Of a DNA stretch of 64,000 bases, positions 25,112 to 34,697 are shown piece by piece. The stretch is from contig NZ_LMFB01000038.1 of assembly GCF_001426685.1 (NCBI RefSeq), positions 62,001 through 126,000 of the forward strand, written 5' to 3'. The notes under the pieces are model-generated. The model made no database searches. It saw nothing but the letters and a program-made list of their open reading frames with translations, and was not told the DNA's origin. The DNA comes from Rhizobium sp. Root483D2. Lineage in GTDB: Bacteria; Pseudomonadota; Alphaproteobacteria; Rhizobiales; Rhizobiaceae. Position numbers and translations under genes: made by a program. Positions within the stretch are counted from its first letter, which is position 1. Each line of letters starts with the position of its first letter.

Positions 25112-26185
25112 GTGGATCAGATTGTCTCTCAAAAGCCCGCCAAGTCCCCGCGCAGCGCCATGCAGAAGGCGGCCGACGAACTCGTCTATCTGTCAAACCT
25201 GGAAGGCGGCATCAGCCGCAAGCCCGGCAAGCGCGCCTTCAACTACTACGGCACCGATGGCCAGCGCATCACGGATCGCGAGGAACTCGACCGGATCGCT
25301 GCCCTTGCCATCCCGCCCGCCTATACCGATGTGCTGATCTCGGTTGATCCGAAATCGCATTTGCAGGCAACCGGCCGCGACGCGCGCGGGCGAAAACAAT
25401 ACCGCTACCATCCCGAATGGTCGGCCGAACGGGGCAAGACGAAATTCGCGCAATTGCCGGATTTTGCGGCGCGTTTGCCAAAAATACGCGAAAAGGTCGA
25501 TACCGATCTGCGCCTGCGAAAACCCGGCATGGACAAGGCGCTGGCGACGATCGTCTGGCTGCTCGACAATCTCTACATCCGCGTCGGCAACGCCACCTAT
25601 GCCGAGGAGAACGGCTCCTACGGTCTGACCACGCTGCGCAACCGGCATGTGAAGATCGAAGGCTCCAGCGTCCACTTCAACTTCAAGGGAAAATCCGGCA
25701 AGGAATGGCGCCTCAGTCACAGCGACCGGCGCATCACCAAATCGATCCGGATGCTGCAGGAATTGCCGGGTCAGCAGCTGTTCCAGTATCTCGACGAGGA
25801 CGGCGGCCGCCACGCGATCCGCTCGCAGGATGTCAATGCCTATATCCGCGAGGCGTCCGGTGCGGATTTTTCCTCACGTCAATTCCGCACCTGGGGGGCG
25901 ACGCGCATGGCCGCCAAGGCATTGTCCATGGTTGAACCGGGACCGAGCCAACGGCAGATCAAGCGGCAGATCAACGACGTCGTCGATGCGGTCGCTGCGA
26001 GATTGGTCAATACCCGCTCCGTCTGCCGCTCGTCCTATATCCATCCGAGGGTCTTTGAAGATTTCGAAAGCGGCGCGCTTGCCGATCTTGCCAAGCTGCG
26101 GCCAAGCCGCAGCGAGACGTTGACGCGCTGGATGGACGACGATGAAATCCGCGTCCAGCGCTGGCTGAAGAAGAGCGGCGCTTAA
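25112..26185 (+). CDS. DNA topoisomerase IB, poxvirus-like
   Basis: 357 aa. Relaxes supercoils by a transient 3'-phosphotyrosine. N-terminal domain with LEGGISRKPGKRAFNYYGTDGQRI, KYRYHPEW-like KQYRYHPEW, catalytic-domain VWLLDNLYIRVGNATYAEENGSYGLTTLR, and the Tyr motif RSSYIHP near residue 308. Length and layout match bacterial TopIB of alphaproteobacteria. GTG start at 25112. No functional link to the corrinoid genes is evident. Confidence 0.9.
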   Translation: MDQIVSQKPAKSPRSAMQKAADELVYLSNLEGGISRKPGKRAFNYYGTDGQRITDREELDRIAALAIPPAYTDVLISVDPKSHLQATGRDARGRKQYRYHPEWSAERGKTKFAQLPDFAARLPKIREKVDTDLRLRKPGMDKALATIVWLLDNLYIRVGNATYAEENGSYGLTTLRNRHVKIEGSSVHFNFKGKSGKEWRLSHSDRRITKSIRMLQELPGQQLFQYLDEDGGRHAIRSQDVNAYIREASGADFSSRQFRTWGATRMAAKALSMVEPGPSQRQIKRQINDVVDAVAARLVNTRSVCRSSYIHPRVFEDFESGALADLAKLRPSRSETLTRWMDDDEIRVQRWLKKSGA

Positions 26186-26203
26186 GCGTCGCGCTTCCCT
26201 GGA

Positions 26204-27088
26204 CTATTGCAGCCCTACGAAGGCCGTGCGCACGTGTTCGGCCACGGCGAGAACCGGCGGCGAGGCATTTTCCACGACCTGCAGGCCAATATTGTAATGG
26301 CCAAGCTCCGGCAGCCCTTCGGCCTCGCCGAGCGCCACGAGATCGCCCTGGACGAGATAGCGCGGCAGCGGCGCGATCGCGAGATCCGCCTGGATGGCGG
26401 CGCGCTGGCCGGTCGTATGGGCGCTGAGGAAGGCGACGCGGAACTTACGGCCGGACTGGGTCAACTGCTCCACCGCATCGGCGCGCCAGACACAGCCATC
26501 TTCCCACATCGAGATCGGCAGCGGTTCGCGCGTATGCGCCGTTCCGCATTTGGTGCCGGCCCAGACGAGCCGCTCGGACACCAGGATTTCGCCGCCACCG
26601 GTATTTTCGCCGGCCATGCTGTTGAAGATGGCAATGTCCATGCGGTGCTCATCGACACGCTTGCGCATGACGGAACTGGTGCCGATGGTCACATCGACCG
26701 TGACGTTCGGATAGGATTCCGAAAACCGCTTCAGCACTTCAGGCAGGATACGCTCGCCGATATCTTCCGGCGCGCCGACACGCACGACGCCGTTCATATC
26801 GGGCAAAAGGAAGCGCGATACCGCCTCGTTGTTGAGCGCCAGCATGCGCCGCGCGAACCCGAGCAGCACCTCGCCCTTCGGCGTTAGCGAGACCGAGCGG
26901 GCATCGCGCAGGAAGAGAACGCAGCCGAGCATCTCCTCAAGCTTCTTGATCTGCATCGAAACCGCCGATGGCGTCCGGTAGACGGTCTCGGCCGCCGTGG
27001 TGAAGTTTCCGGTCTCGGCGATGGCGACGAAGGTTTTCAGGATGTCCAGTTCGAGAAGCGGAAGGACATGCCGCAGCATCATGTTCAT
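26204..27088 (-). CDS. LysR family transcriptional regulator
   Basis: 294 aa. N-terminal winged helix (about 12-75): LELDILKTFVAIAETGNFTTAAETVYRTPSAVSMQIKKLE, then an effector domain with VRVGAPEDIGERILPEVLKRF. Such regulators bind DNA upstream of the divergent gene. Here the divergent gene is the small 81-aa protein at 27208, 119 bases away. The effector is unknown. Convergent with topoisomerase (18-base gap). Confidence 0.88.
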   Translation of the reverse strand: MNMMLRHVLPLLELDILKTFVAIAETGNFTTAAETVYRTPSAVSMQIKKLEEMLGCVLFLRDARSVSLTPKGEVLLGFARRMLALNNEAVSRFLLPDMNGVVRVGAPEDIGERILPEVLKRFSESYPNVTVDVTIGTSSVMRKRVDEHRMDIAIFNSMAGENTGGGEILVSERLVWAGTKCGTAHTREPLPISMWEDGCVWRADAVEQLTQSGRKFRVAFLSAHTTGQRAAIQADLAIAPLPRYLVQGDLVALGEAEGLPELGHYNIGLQVVENASPPVLAVAEHVRTAFVGLQ

Positions 27089-27207
27089 GGGAGCCTCACG
27101 GATCAGATTTATTGAATGACAGCATCACTTCATTTCGTTTGATTGAACCTTAAACAGGCGCGATAGTCAAGTTGCAAACATTAGAGACGTGATGAAAGGA
27201 GCCTCCC

Positions 27208-27453
27208 ATGTCCCTGCAACACGACACGACAGAGATGGATAAAAACACTGTCCGGGTGCGCGCTGGCGGTTTTGTTTTCTCGGTGCGCCAGATGTTTGAA
27301 CCGCTCATCCAGCAGCTGAGCGAAAGCCACCATGCCTACCAGGTGGCGGAAACCCGCAAGGCAACACGGCGCGAAATCTCCCACCTGCCGTCCAGTCTAC
27401 AACAGGATCTGGCCTTTTCCGATGGCACGGTGATCCCATTTTTACAGCATTAG
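27208..27453 (+). CDS. Small conserved-looking hypothetical protein, 81 aa
   Basis: Good start: AAGGAG lies eight bases before the ATG. The soluble product has a conserved-looking core (VRAGGFVFSVRQMFEPLIQQLSESH and REISHLPSSLQQDLAFSDG). No domain recognised. Divergent from the LysR gene, which may regulate it. Confidence 0.65.
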   Translation: MSLQHDTTEMDKNTVRVRAGGFVFSVRQMFEPLIQQLSESHHAYQVAETRKATRREISHLPSSLQQDLAFSDGTVIPFLQH

Positions 27454-27559
27454 GCAACCTGCGCGATAACTCCGCTTGGAAACTGTCGCGCAGGGCTCTA
27501 AACTCGTTTCCAGCGGCACGATAGCCGCTGGCTGCGAATGAGGGAGGAGCTGTTCGTCC

Positions 27560-29380
27560 GTGAAATACCGCCTGCTTGCCGCCCTGTGTCTTGCGCCGCT
27601 TCTGCTGTTTGCCGTGGTTTTCCAGGGCGGCGCTTTTGCGACGCGCAGCTATATGGACGAGGCATCGCTGCAAGCAAGCTCGGCATTGCGCCTGGCCGTC
27701 TCTGCATTGAGCGGGCATCTCAGCCGCTACGAGCCGTTGCCGGCCCTGATCGCCGAACATGACGACATCAAGGACCTGATCAGCCATCCCAGCGACAAGG
27801 CCTTGCGCGATGCGGCCAATATCTATCTCAAAGAGATCAACAGCCTGCTGGAATCCGCCGATGTCTATGTCTTGACCCTCGACGGAAATACCATTGCCGC
27901 CAGCAACTATGAGAGCAAGACAAGCTTCATCGGCGAGAATTTCAGCTACCGCCCCTATTTCCAGGAGGCAGCCAGGGGAATGCAGTCGCGTTTTTACGCA
28001 CGCGGCACGACCTCTTTTGTCCGCGGCTATTATTTCTCGTCGCCGATCCGCGTCGATGGCCAGATCCGCGGCGTCATCGTCTTCAAGGTCGATATTGATT
28101 CGATCGAAAACTCTTGGCGCGGCGGCGAATACAAGCTCTTCGTCTCCGACCCGGAAGGCATCGTCTTCATGACGGGCAGCCCGGAATGGCTCTATTCCAG
28201 CACCCTGCCCCTCAACAGTGCCCGCCTGCAAAGGACGCAGGCCTCGCGGCGCTACGCCGAAGCGGAACTGAAACCCTTGCCGATCACCCGCAGCAGGCTT
28301 GGCGATCACACGCTGATGACCATGACCACCGCCGACCGCCGGGAATATCTCGTCCTGTCGCAATATATGCCTGAGGCCGACTGGACCGTGAATGTACTGA
28401 TGGACACCGCCTCCGTCCGCGCGCAGGCCCGCACCACCATCATCGCCATCGTGCTTTTCCTCTGCCTTGCCGGACTTGCGCTGGCGATCGTCCTGCAGCG
28501 CCGTGCCCGCCTTGCCGAGCGGATGCGCATGCAGACGGAAGCGCGAAACGAGCTGGAACATCGGGTCGAGGAGCGCACGGCCGACCTTGCCCTCGTCAAT
28601 CAGCGCATCGAGGAAGAGATTGCCGAGCGGCGCCTGACCGAGCTTGAGCTGCGCAAGACACAGGCCGACCTGATCCAGGCCGGCAAGCTGGCTGGATTGG
28701 GACAAATGTCCGCCGCCCTCTCCCACGAACTCAACCAGCCGCTTGCCGCCGCCAAGACCTATGCCGACAGCGCGGCGATGCTGATCGATCTGGAGCGCGT
28801 GCCGGAGGCGCGCGATAATGTCCGCCGCATTTCCGGGCTGATCGACCGCATGGCCTCGATCAGCCGCCACCTGCGCAATTTTGCCCGCAAGCCGAATGAA
28901 AAGCTCGGCCCCGTGGCGCTGGATGCCGTCATCGCCGACACGCTGGAGATCGTCTCCGCCCGCCTGAAGACCGCCGACGCCGATCTCTTGATCGCACTTG
29001 GCAACGATGCCGTCATGGTCCATGCGGGTTTTGTCCGGCTGCAGCAGGTTCTGGTCAATATCATCACCAATGCGGCGGATGCGGTCGAAGGGCTCGCCGA
29101 CCGGCGCATCCACGTCGGTGCGGAACGTCTGGCAGACAAGATCATCCTGACGATCAGGGATCATGGACCGGGCGTGCCGGCCGCGATTACAGAGCGCATC
29201 TTCGATCCGTTCTACACCACCAAGGGCGTCGGCAAGGGCCTCGGGCTTGGCCTTTCCATTTCCTATAATATCGTCAAGGATTTCGGCGGCAGCCTTTCCG
29301 TCACCGATCATCCGGACGGCGGCGCTGTCTTCCGCATCGAGCTTGAGGCTGCGGCCGCCGCCAAGGAGGCTGCCGAGTGA
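27560..29380 (+). CDS. DctB-like C4-dicarboxylate-type sensor histidine kinase
   Basis: 606 aa inner-membrane kinase. First membrane segment at 5-25, periplasmic double-Cache sensor (about 35-290, with FIGENFSYRPYFQEA), second membrane segment near 295-315, coiled coil, then HisKA with phosphoacceptor His in MSAALSHELNQPLAA and HATPase (N box NIITNAADAVEG, G1 DHGPGVP, G2 GVGKGLGLGLS). Domain order equals DctB. GTG start at 27560 with GGAGG upstream. It overlaps the response regulator by 4 bases. Because a TctCBA transporter follows, the ligand may be a tri- or dicarboxylate rather than only C4 acids. Confidence 0.85.
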   Translation: MKYRLLAALCLAPLLLFAVVFQGGAFATRSYMDEASLQASSALRLAVSALSGHLSRYEPLPALIAEHDDIKDLISHPSDKALRDAANIYLKEINSLLESADVYVLTLDGNTIAASNYESKTSFIGENFSYRPYFQEAARGMQSRFYARGTTSFVRGYYFSSPIRVDGQIRGVIVFKVDIDSIENSWRGGEYKLFVSDPEGIVFMTGSPEWLYSSTLPLNSARLQRTQASRRYAEAELKPLPITRSRLGDHTLMTMTTADRREYLVLSQYMPEADWTVNVLMDTASVRAQARTTIIAIVLFLCLAGLALAIVLQRRARLAERMRMQTEARNELEHRVEERTADLALVNQRIEEEIAERRLTELELRKTQADLIQAGKLAGLGQMSAALSHELNQPLAAAKTYADSAAMLIDLERVPEARDNVRRISGLIDRMASISRHLRNFARKPNEKLGPVALDAVIADTLEIVSARLKTADADLLIALGNDAVMVHAGFVRLQQVLVNIITNAADAVEGLADRRIHVGAERLADKIILTIRDHGPGVPAAITERIFDPFYTTKGVGKGLGLGLSISYNIVKDFGGSLSVTDHPDGGAVFRIELEAAAAAKEAAE

Positions 29381-30732
29381 GTGATGCGCGCGTGCTTCTG
29401 GTCGATGATGAGGAGGACATGCGCCGCTCCACCGCGCAGGCGCTCGGCCTGTTCGGCCTCGATGTCGATACGTTTTCCAGCGCCGAGGACGTGCTGGAGC
29501 TGATCGGCTACAGTTTTTCCGGCGTCGTCATCAGCGATATTCGCATGCCCGGCATGGATGGCATGACGCTTTTGCAGCGCATCCGCGAAATGGATGCCGA
29601 AATCCCGGTCATTCTGGTGACGGGCCACGGCGACGTGCAACTGGCCGTCAAGGCGATGCGCGAGGGTGTCTATGATTTCCTCGAAAAGCCGTTCACCGCC
29701 CAGCATCTGGCAGCCATTGCCCGACGGGCGCTTGACCGCCGCAGCCTGGTCCTTGAAAACCGGCGGCTGCGGGCCGTTGCCGGCAAGCGGGACGATATCG
29801 AGGCAAGGCTGCCCGGCCGGACACAGGCCATGGTCGAGCTGCGCTACCGGCTGCGCGCCATCGGCGCGACCGATGCGGACACGCTGATCATCGGCGAAAC
29901 CGGCGTCGGCAAGGAGGTCGTTGCCAGGGCTTTGCACGATATCAGCGCGCGCGCCGACCGGCCGCTGATCGCCATCAATTGCGCCGCCCTGCCGGAAAAC
30001 CTGATCGAAAGCGAACTGTTCGGCCATGAGGCCGGCGCCTTTCCAGGGGCGCTCCGGCCGCGCTACGGCAAGTTCGAACATGGCCGCGGCGGCACCATCC
30101 TGCTGGATGAGATCGGCTCCCTGCCCTTCGACCTGCAGGCGAAATTCCTGCGGGTCCTGCAGGACCGGGTCATCACCCGGCTAGGGTCCAATGAGATCGT
30201 GCCGCTCGACGTGCGGTTCGTCGCCACCAGCAAGGTCAACCTGGAAGCGGAAGTCGCCGCCGGCCGGTTCCGCGCCGATCTTCTCTACCGCCTGAATGTC
30301 GCGACGCTGCATGTGCCGGCCTTGGCGCAGCGGAAGGCCGATATTCCGCTGCTCTTCCTGCAGCTGGTCCGGGAGGCTGCCGCCCGCTACGTGCGCAACG
30401 ATATCGATGTGGCGCCGAGCCTGATCACCGAGATTGCCGAGCGCGCCTGGCCGGGCAATGTCCGCGAACTGCGCAACGCCGCCGACCGGCTGGTGCTTGG
30501 CCTCGACCTCAAGCCGGACGAGGCACAGGCATCGCCTGAAAAACAGAGGCTCGCCGACAAGGTCGCCGACTATGAGCGCGGCATCATCGCCAGCGCGCTT
30601 GCCGCCCATGGCGGCGCGCTCAGGCCCGTCTACGAGCTTCTGGGCATCTCCAGAAAGACGCTTTACGAGAAAATGCAGAAATACGGACTCGATAAAAAAA
30701 TCTCAGTTCTGGATGACGACTACGCACGCTGA
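29377..30732 (+). CDS. DctD-like NtrC-family response regulator with altered GAFTGA loop
   Basis: 451 aa: receiver (D54 phosphoacceptor, K104), AAA+ domain (Walker A GETGVGKE, GGTILLDEIGSL, RFRADLLYRLNV) and a Fis-type C-terminus (LGISRKTLYEKMQKYGLDK). The sigma-54-contact loop, normally GAFTGA, reads GAFPGA here (residues 220-225, codon CCA at 30043). The Thr is important for sigma-54 contact in studied family members. The activator may therefore work with sigma-70 or be altered. It shares an operon with the kinase and lies upstream of tctC. Confidence 0.85.
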   Translation: MSDARVLLVDDEEDMRRSTAQALGLFGLDVDTFSSAEDVLELIGYSFSGVVISDIRMPGMDGMTLLQRIREMDAEIPVILVTGHGDVQLAVKAMREGVYDFLEKPFTAQHLAAIARRALDRRSLVLENRRLRAVAGKRDDIEARLPGRTQAMVELRYRLRAIGATDADTLIIGETGVGKEVVARALHDISARADRPLIAINCAALPENLIESELFGHEAGAFPGALRPRYGKFEHGRGGTILLDEIGSLPFDLQAKFLRVLQDRVITRLGSNEIVPLDVRFVATSKVNLEAEVAAGRFRADLLYRLNVATLHVPALAQRKADIPLLFLQLVREAAARYVRNDIDVAPSLITEIAERAWPGNVRELRNAADRLVLGLDLKPDEAQASPEKQRLADKVADYERGIIASALAAHGGALRPVYELLGISRKTLYEKMQKYGLDKKISVLDDDYAR

Positions 30733-30739
30733 CCATACG

Positions 30740-30759
30740 ATGGGTGGAAATCCACCCAT
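30740..30759. promoter_or_regulatory. 20-bp palindrome upstream of tctC
   Basis: ATGGGTGGA and TCCACCCAT are 9-bp inverted arms around AA, eight bases after the regulator's stop codon. A second partial copy (TTACCCATGC) follows at about 30784-30793. Could be an operator of the DctD-like regulator for tctCBA, or a hairpin terminator since CTTTTA follows; the symmetric motif and half-site favour the operator. I found no good sigma-54 promoter before tctC. Confidence 0.45.
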
Positions 30760-30935
30760 GCTTTTATGCATATGTTCCCGAACTTACCCATGCTGCGCCG
30801 CAACATCCGCGATATTGTCAGAATATCTTCGCTGAAAGGTTGCCGCTTTGGTGTCCTCAGCCACAAATGGCCCATCCAGAATCGGCGCGGGAGGAGCTGC
30901 GCCAGCTGGCAACATTTTCATCCGGGAGGACTTTG

Positions 30936-31919
30936 ATGAAAACCCTGACAGCCATTTTCGGTATGACGGCGCTTGCTGCCGTTTCCCTCGTTTCCCTTTC
31001 CGCCAGCGCCCAGACCTATCCGGACCGCACGATCACCATGGTCGTCCCGTTCTCGGCCGGTGGCCCGACCGATACGGTTGCGCGCCTTGTGGCCGAATCC
31101 ATGTCCAAGGATCTCGGCCAGCAGATCGTCGTCGAAAATGTCGGCGGCGCCGGTGGTTCGCTTGGCGCCGGCCGCGTGGCCCAGGCCGATCCGGACGGTT
31201 ACACGGTTCTGCTCCACCATATCGGCATGGCAACCAGCGCCACGCTTTACCGCAAGCTTGCCTATGACACGCTGAACGCCTTCGACTATGTCGGCCTCGT
31301 CACCGACGTGCCGATGACGATCGTCGCCCGCAAGGATTTCGAGCCGGCTGACCTGAAGAGCCTGATCGAATACGTCAAGGCCAACAAGGACACGGTCACC
31401 GTTGCCAATGCCGGTATCGGCGCTGCCTCGCATCTGTGCGGCATGATGCTGATGAGCGCCATCGACACGCCGCTCGTCACCGTTCCCTACAAGGGCACCG
31501 GCCCGGCCATGACCGACCTTCTCGGCGGCCAGGTCGATATCATGTGCGACCAGACCACCAACACCACCAAGCAGATCCTTGGCGGCACCATCAAGGCCTA
31601 TGCCGTCACCTCGCCGGAACGCCTGCCGGTCCTGCCGGATGTGCCGACTGCGGCCGAAGGCGGCCTTGCTGATTTCCAGGTCGGCATCTGGCACGGCGTC
31701 TATGCGCCGAAGGGCACGCCGGCAGAGGCCACAGAGCGCCTGTCGAAGGCGCTTCAGGTTGCCCTGAAGGATCCGAACGTGGTCGCCCGCTTCGCCGAGC
31801 TCGGCACGGTTCCATCGCCGGAAGCGGATGCAACGCCGGCCGCACTGAAGACCAAGCTGGAAACCGAGATCGCCCGCTGGAAGCCGGTGATCGAAGCTGC
31901 CGGCCAATACGCCGACTGA
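30936..31919 (+). CDS. tctC: Tripartite tricarboxylate transporter substrate-binding protein
   Basis: 327 aa periplasmic binding protein of the TctC/Bug family. Signal peptide ends near residue 25 (SASA|QTYP). Conserved: VPFSAGGPTDTVARLVAESM, VENVGGAGGSLGAGRVAQADPDGYT, and the tail of GGTIKAYAVTSPERLPVLPDVPT. It binds citrate or a related carboxylate. ATG 30936 follows GGGAGGA; the longer frame upstream is not coding. First gene of tctCBA. Confidence 0.9.
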   Translation: MKTLTAIFGMTALAAVSLVSLSASAQTYPDRTITMVVPFSAGGPTDTVARLVAESMSKDLGQQIVVENVGGAGGSLGAGRVAQADPDGYTVLLHHIGMATSATLYRKLAYDTLNAFDYVGLVTDVPMTIVARKDFEPADLKSLIEYVKANKDTVTVANAGIGAASHLCGMMLMSAIDTPLVTVPYKGTGPAMTDLLGGQVDIMCDQTTNTTKQILGGTIKAYAVTSPERLPVLPDVPTAAEGGLADFQVGIWHGVYAPKGTPAEATERLSKALQVALKDPNVVARFAELGTVPSPEADATPAALKTKLETEIARWKPVIEAAGQYAD

Positions 31920-31948
31920 TTATTACCACGATAAGGCCAATGCCCTCC

Positions 31949-31978
31949 CGCCTTCCTCTTTCGCAAAAGAGGAAGGCG
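31949..31978 (+). promoter_or_regulatory. Hairpin between tctC and tctB
   Basis: Arms CGCCTTCCTCTTT and AAAAGAGGAAGGCG form a nearly perfect 13-bp stem. No T-run follows, so it probably slows 3' decay of the tctC part and leaves tctBA less expressed. Confidence 0.6.
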
Positions 31979-32053
31979 TCTGCCCAACATCTGTTCAACC
32001 GTAATGCGGAGGGATGGCGGTCAGAAAAAAGCGGGCTGAATAAAGGAGGTACC

Positions 32054-32515
32054 ATGAAATCCTTATCCTTCGACACCACCAATGCGCTGTGCGGCGGGCT
32101 CTTCATCGCGCTCGGCGGTTTTTTCATCTATCAGAGCCTCAACCTTGAACTGGGCACGGCATTCCGGATGGGACCCGGTTTCTTCCCGCTGTTCCTGGCG
32201 GGCATCCTTGTGCTGCTCGGCGTCGTCATCGTCATTCAGTCCACCCAGATCGAAGGCGAACCGCTCGGACCTGTCGCCTGGCGCGGCCTGCTGTTCATCC
32301 TGCCGGCGCCGATCTTTTTCGGACTGACCGTGCGCGGTCTCGGCTTCGTGCCGTCGCTGTTCTTCACCGCCCTGATCGCCTGTTTCGCCTCGCAGCGCAT
32401 GAAGCCGCTGACGGCGCTCGCGCTCTCCCTGGCGCTGACGATCTTTTCGGTCGGTGTGTTCAGCTACGCACTCGGCCTGCCCTTCCAGCGCTTCGGCCCC
32501 TGGGTCAGATTCTAG
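32054..32515 (+). CDS. tctB: Tripartite tricarboxylate transporter small membrane subunit
   Basis: 153 aa, four hydrophobic segments (GGLFIALGGFFIYQSLNLELG, FFPLFLAGILVLLGVVIVIQ, and two near the C-terminus), as in TctB. ATG 32054 has GGAGG close upstream. Poorly conserved family but unmistakable place between tctC and tctA (9 bases to tctA). It forms the inner membrane complex with TctA. Confidence 0.88.
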   Translation: MKSLSFDTTNALCGGLFIALGGFFIYQSLNLELGTAFRMGPGFFPLFLAGILVLLGVVIVIQSTQIEGEPLGPVAWRGLLFILPAPIFFGLTVRGLGFVPSLFFTALIACFASQRMKPLTALALSLALTIFSVGVFSYALGLPFQRFGPWVRF

Positions 32516-32524
32516 GACATCACG

Positions 32525-34030
32525 ATGGATCTTTTCAGTAATCTCGCCCTCGGCTTCACCACTGCCGGCTCGCCGGAAAACCTTCTCTTCTGCCTGATCG
32601 GCGTGCTGCTTGGCACCCTGATCGGCGTGCTGCCCGGCATCGGCGCCACCGCGACCATCGCCATGCTCCTGCCGATCACCTTCCAGCTTGAGCCCGTCTC
32701 CTCGCTGATCATGCTGGCCGGCATCTATTACGGCGCACAATATGGCGGGTCGACCACCGCCATCCTGATCAACATGCCCGGCGAATCCTCCTCCGCCGTC
32801 ACCGCCATCGACGGCTACCAGATGGCCCGCAAAGGCCGCGCCGGTGCTGCCCTGTCGATCGCAGCGCTCGGGTCGTTCTTTGCCGGTACTGTTTCGACCT
32901 TCCTGGTGGCGATCTTCGCCCTGCCCCTGACGGCAATCGCCCTTCAGTTCGGCGCGGCGGAATATTTCTCGCTGATGATCGTCGGCCTCGTGTCCTCGAT
33001 CGCGCTTGCCCACGGCTCCATCGTCAAGGCCCTGGCGATGGTGGCACTCGGGCTTCTGCTCGGTCTCGTCGGCACCGATATCTATACCGGCGCCCCGCGC
33101 TTCACGCTCGGCATCCGGGAATATGCCGATGGTTTGAACTTCGTCGCCGTCGCCGTCGGCGTCTTCGGCGTCGCTGAAATCCTGAGGAACCTTGAGGGTG
33201 AAAAGACCCGGACCGTGCTGATGGCCAAGGTCAGCGGCCTGTTGCCGACCCGTGACGACTTCAAGCAGATGTTTGCGCCGGTCATTCGTGGCACGATCAT
33301 CGGCTCGGCGCTCGGCATCCTGCCGGGCGGCGGCGCGATCCTGGCGGCGTTCGCCTCCTATACGGTGGAAAAGCGCGTGTCCAAGCATCCGGAAGAATTC
33401 GGCCATGGCGCCATTGCAGGCGTCGCAGGTCCGGAATCGGCCAACAATGCCGGTGCCCAGACATCATTCATTCCGCTTCTGACGCTCGGCATTCCCGCCA
33501 ACCCGGTGATGGCGCTGATGGTCGGCGCGATGATCATCCAGGGCATCGTGCCCGGCCCGAATGTCGCCGTCGAACAGCCCGCGCTGTTTTGGGGCATCAT
33601 CGCCTCGATGTGGATCGGCAACCTGATGCTGGTCGTCCTCAACTTGCCGCTGATCGGGCTGTGGGTGAAGCTGCTGACGATCCCCTATTACGTGCTCTTC
33701 CCGATCATCATGGCCTTCTGCTCGATCGGGGTCTACAGCGTCAATTCCAACGTCTACGACCTCTATGCCGTCGCCTTCTTCGGTCTTGCCGGTTATGCGC
33801 TGGTCAAACTGCGCTGCGAACCCGCGCCGCTCCTGCTCGGCTTCGTGCTCGGACCGTTGCTGGAAGAAAACCTGCGGCGCGCCATGATCCTGTCGCGCGG
33901 CGATGCCACCACCTTCGTCACCCGGCCGATCAGTGCCATCCTGCTCCTGATCGCGCTTGCCGTCCTTGCCGTGGTCTTCCTCCCATCCGTCAAGGCCAAG
34001 CGCGAAGCGGTGTTCCAGGAAGAGGATTGA
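32525..34030 (+). CDS. tctA: Tripartite tricarboxylate transporter large permease
   Basis: 501 aa, about 12 membrane segments. Conserved TctA blocks: GVLPGIGATATIAMLLPITF, AGIYYGAQYGGSTTAILINMPGES and GILPGGGAILAAFASYTVEKR. It carries the carboxylate with proton or sodium coupling. Last gene of the operon. Confidence 0.92.
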   Translation: MDLFSNLALGFTTAGSPENLLFCLIGVLLGTLIGVLPGIGATATIAMLLPITFQLEPVSSLIMLAGIYYGAQYGGSTTAILINMPGESSSAVTAIDGYQMARKGRAGAALSIAALGSFFAGTVSTFLVAIFALPLTAIALQFGAAEYFSLMIVGLVSSIALAHGSIVKALAMVALGLLLGLVGTDIYTGAPRFTLGIREYADGLNFVAVAVGVFGVAEILRNLEGEKTRTVLMAKVSGLLPTRDDFKQMFAPVIRGTIIGSALGILPGGGAILAAFASYTVEKRVSKHPEEFGHGAIAGVAGPESANNAGAQTSFIPLLTLGIPANPVMALMVGAMIIQGIVPGPNVAVEQPALFWGIIASMWIGNLMLVVLNLPLIGLWVKLLTIPYYVLFPIIMAFCSIGVYSVNSNVYDLYAVAFFGLAGYALVKLRCEPAPLLLGFVLGPLLEENLRRAMILSRGDATTFVTRPISAILLLIALAVLAVVFLPSVKAKREAVFQEED

Positions 34031-34332
34031 TCCCCAGCCTTAACAGGCGCCGGAATGAAGTTGCGACGATCGCCGGCAGGCTCTCCTGCCGGCGATCCCG
34101 CAGAGAGACTGCGCCGAAACGAACAAGGTCCGTAACGAACAAAGGCCGGTCTCTCGACCAGCCCTTCAAAAAGTCCCGATGATATCCATCAGCTATCGGT
34201 GTTTAACGGCCACCTGCTCGTTACCGCATAATAATCGATCAAGGAAAAAATTATGCAGTTATTTAAAATGCTGCAGCGACCGACGCATAGGAATGACGCG
34301 GGGGTGCTACAGCCACAATAGTCACTCTGCTG
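34031..34332. other. Intergenic region with a strong hairpin after tctA
   Basis: About 300 bases without a gene. A perfect 13-bp stem GATCGCCGGCAGG (34068-34080) with its complement (34085-34097) and loop CTCT lies 38 bases after the stop. It has no T-run but probably ends or stabilises the tctCBA mRNA. The rest is AT-richer and shows nothing I can name. Confidence 0.6.
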
Positions 34333-34503
34333 TTACGCTGCATTGACGTCGGTCTTGCCGTCTTTGCTCCTTGCATAGGCAGCCCCTGTCGTGGCTTCTA
34401 TCATCGCCATGTTGATGATATAGCTCAACAGGACCTTACTTTGATCATCGGCCAGAAGCTTTGCTGCACTGAGAAGATCGACGATATGAGACTTTGGTTT
34501 CAT
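34333..34503 (-). CDS. Small hypothetical rhizobial protein, 56 aa
   Basis: ATG at 34503 is preceded by GGAG at six bases; an upstream in-frame ATG lacks this. Sequence KPKSHIVDLLSAAKLLADDQ, then a hydrophobic helix LLSYIINMAMIEATTG. No domain recognised, no signal peptide. Gene density is low on both sides, so it has its own promoter. Confidence 0.6.
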   Translation of the reverse strand: MKPKSHIVDLLSAAKLLADDQSKVLLSYIINMAMIEATTGAAYARSKDGKTDVNAA

Positions 34504-34697
34504 GGTGTACTCCAGTCCTGTCAGAAGTGACACCCTATCGTTGTCTATTTTGATCATAAGTTTCAACTGCGTATAATCATCGGTGAGAGTTGCCAGTTGA
34601 GGTGCAAAACACCCCTATAATTTTAGGGGATTTGCGCATATTTCATATTTCGCAATCACGATAAGTCCTGTCCCGCATCCTTCCCTGAGAACCCCAG

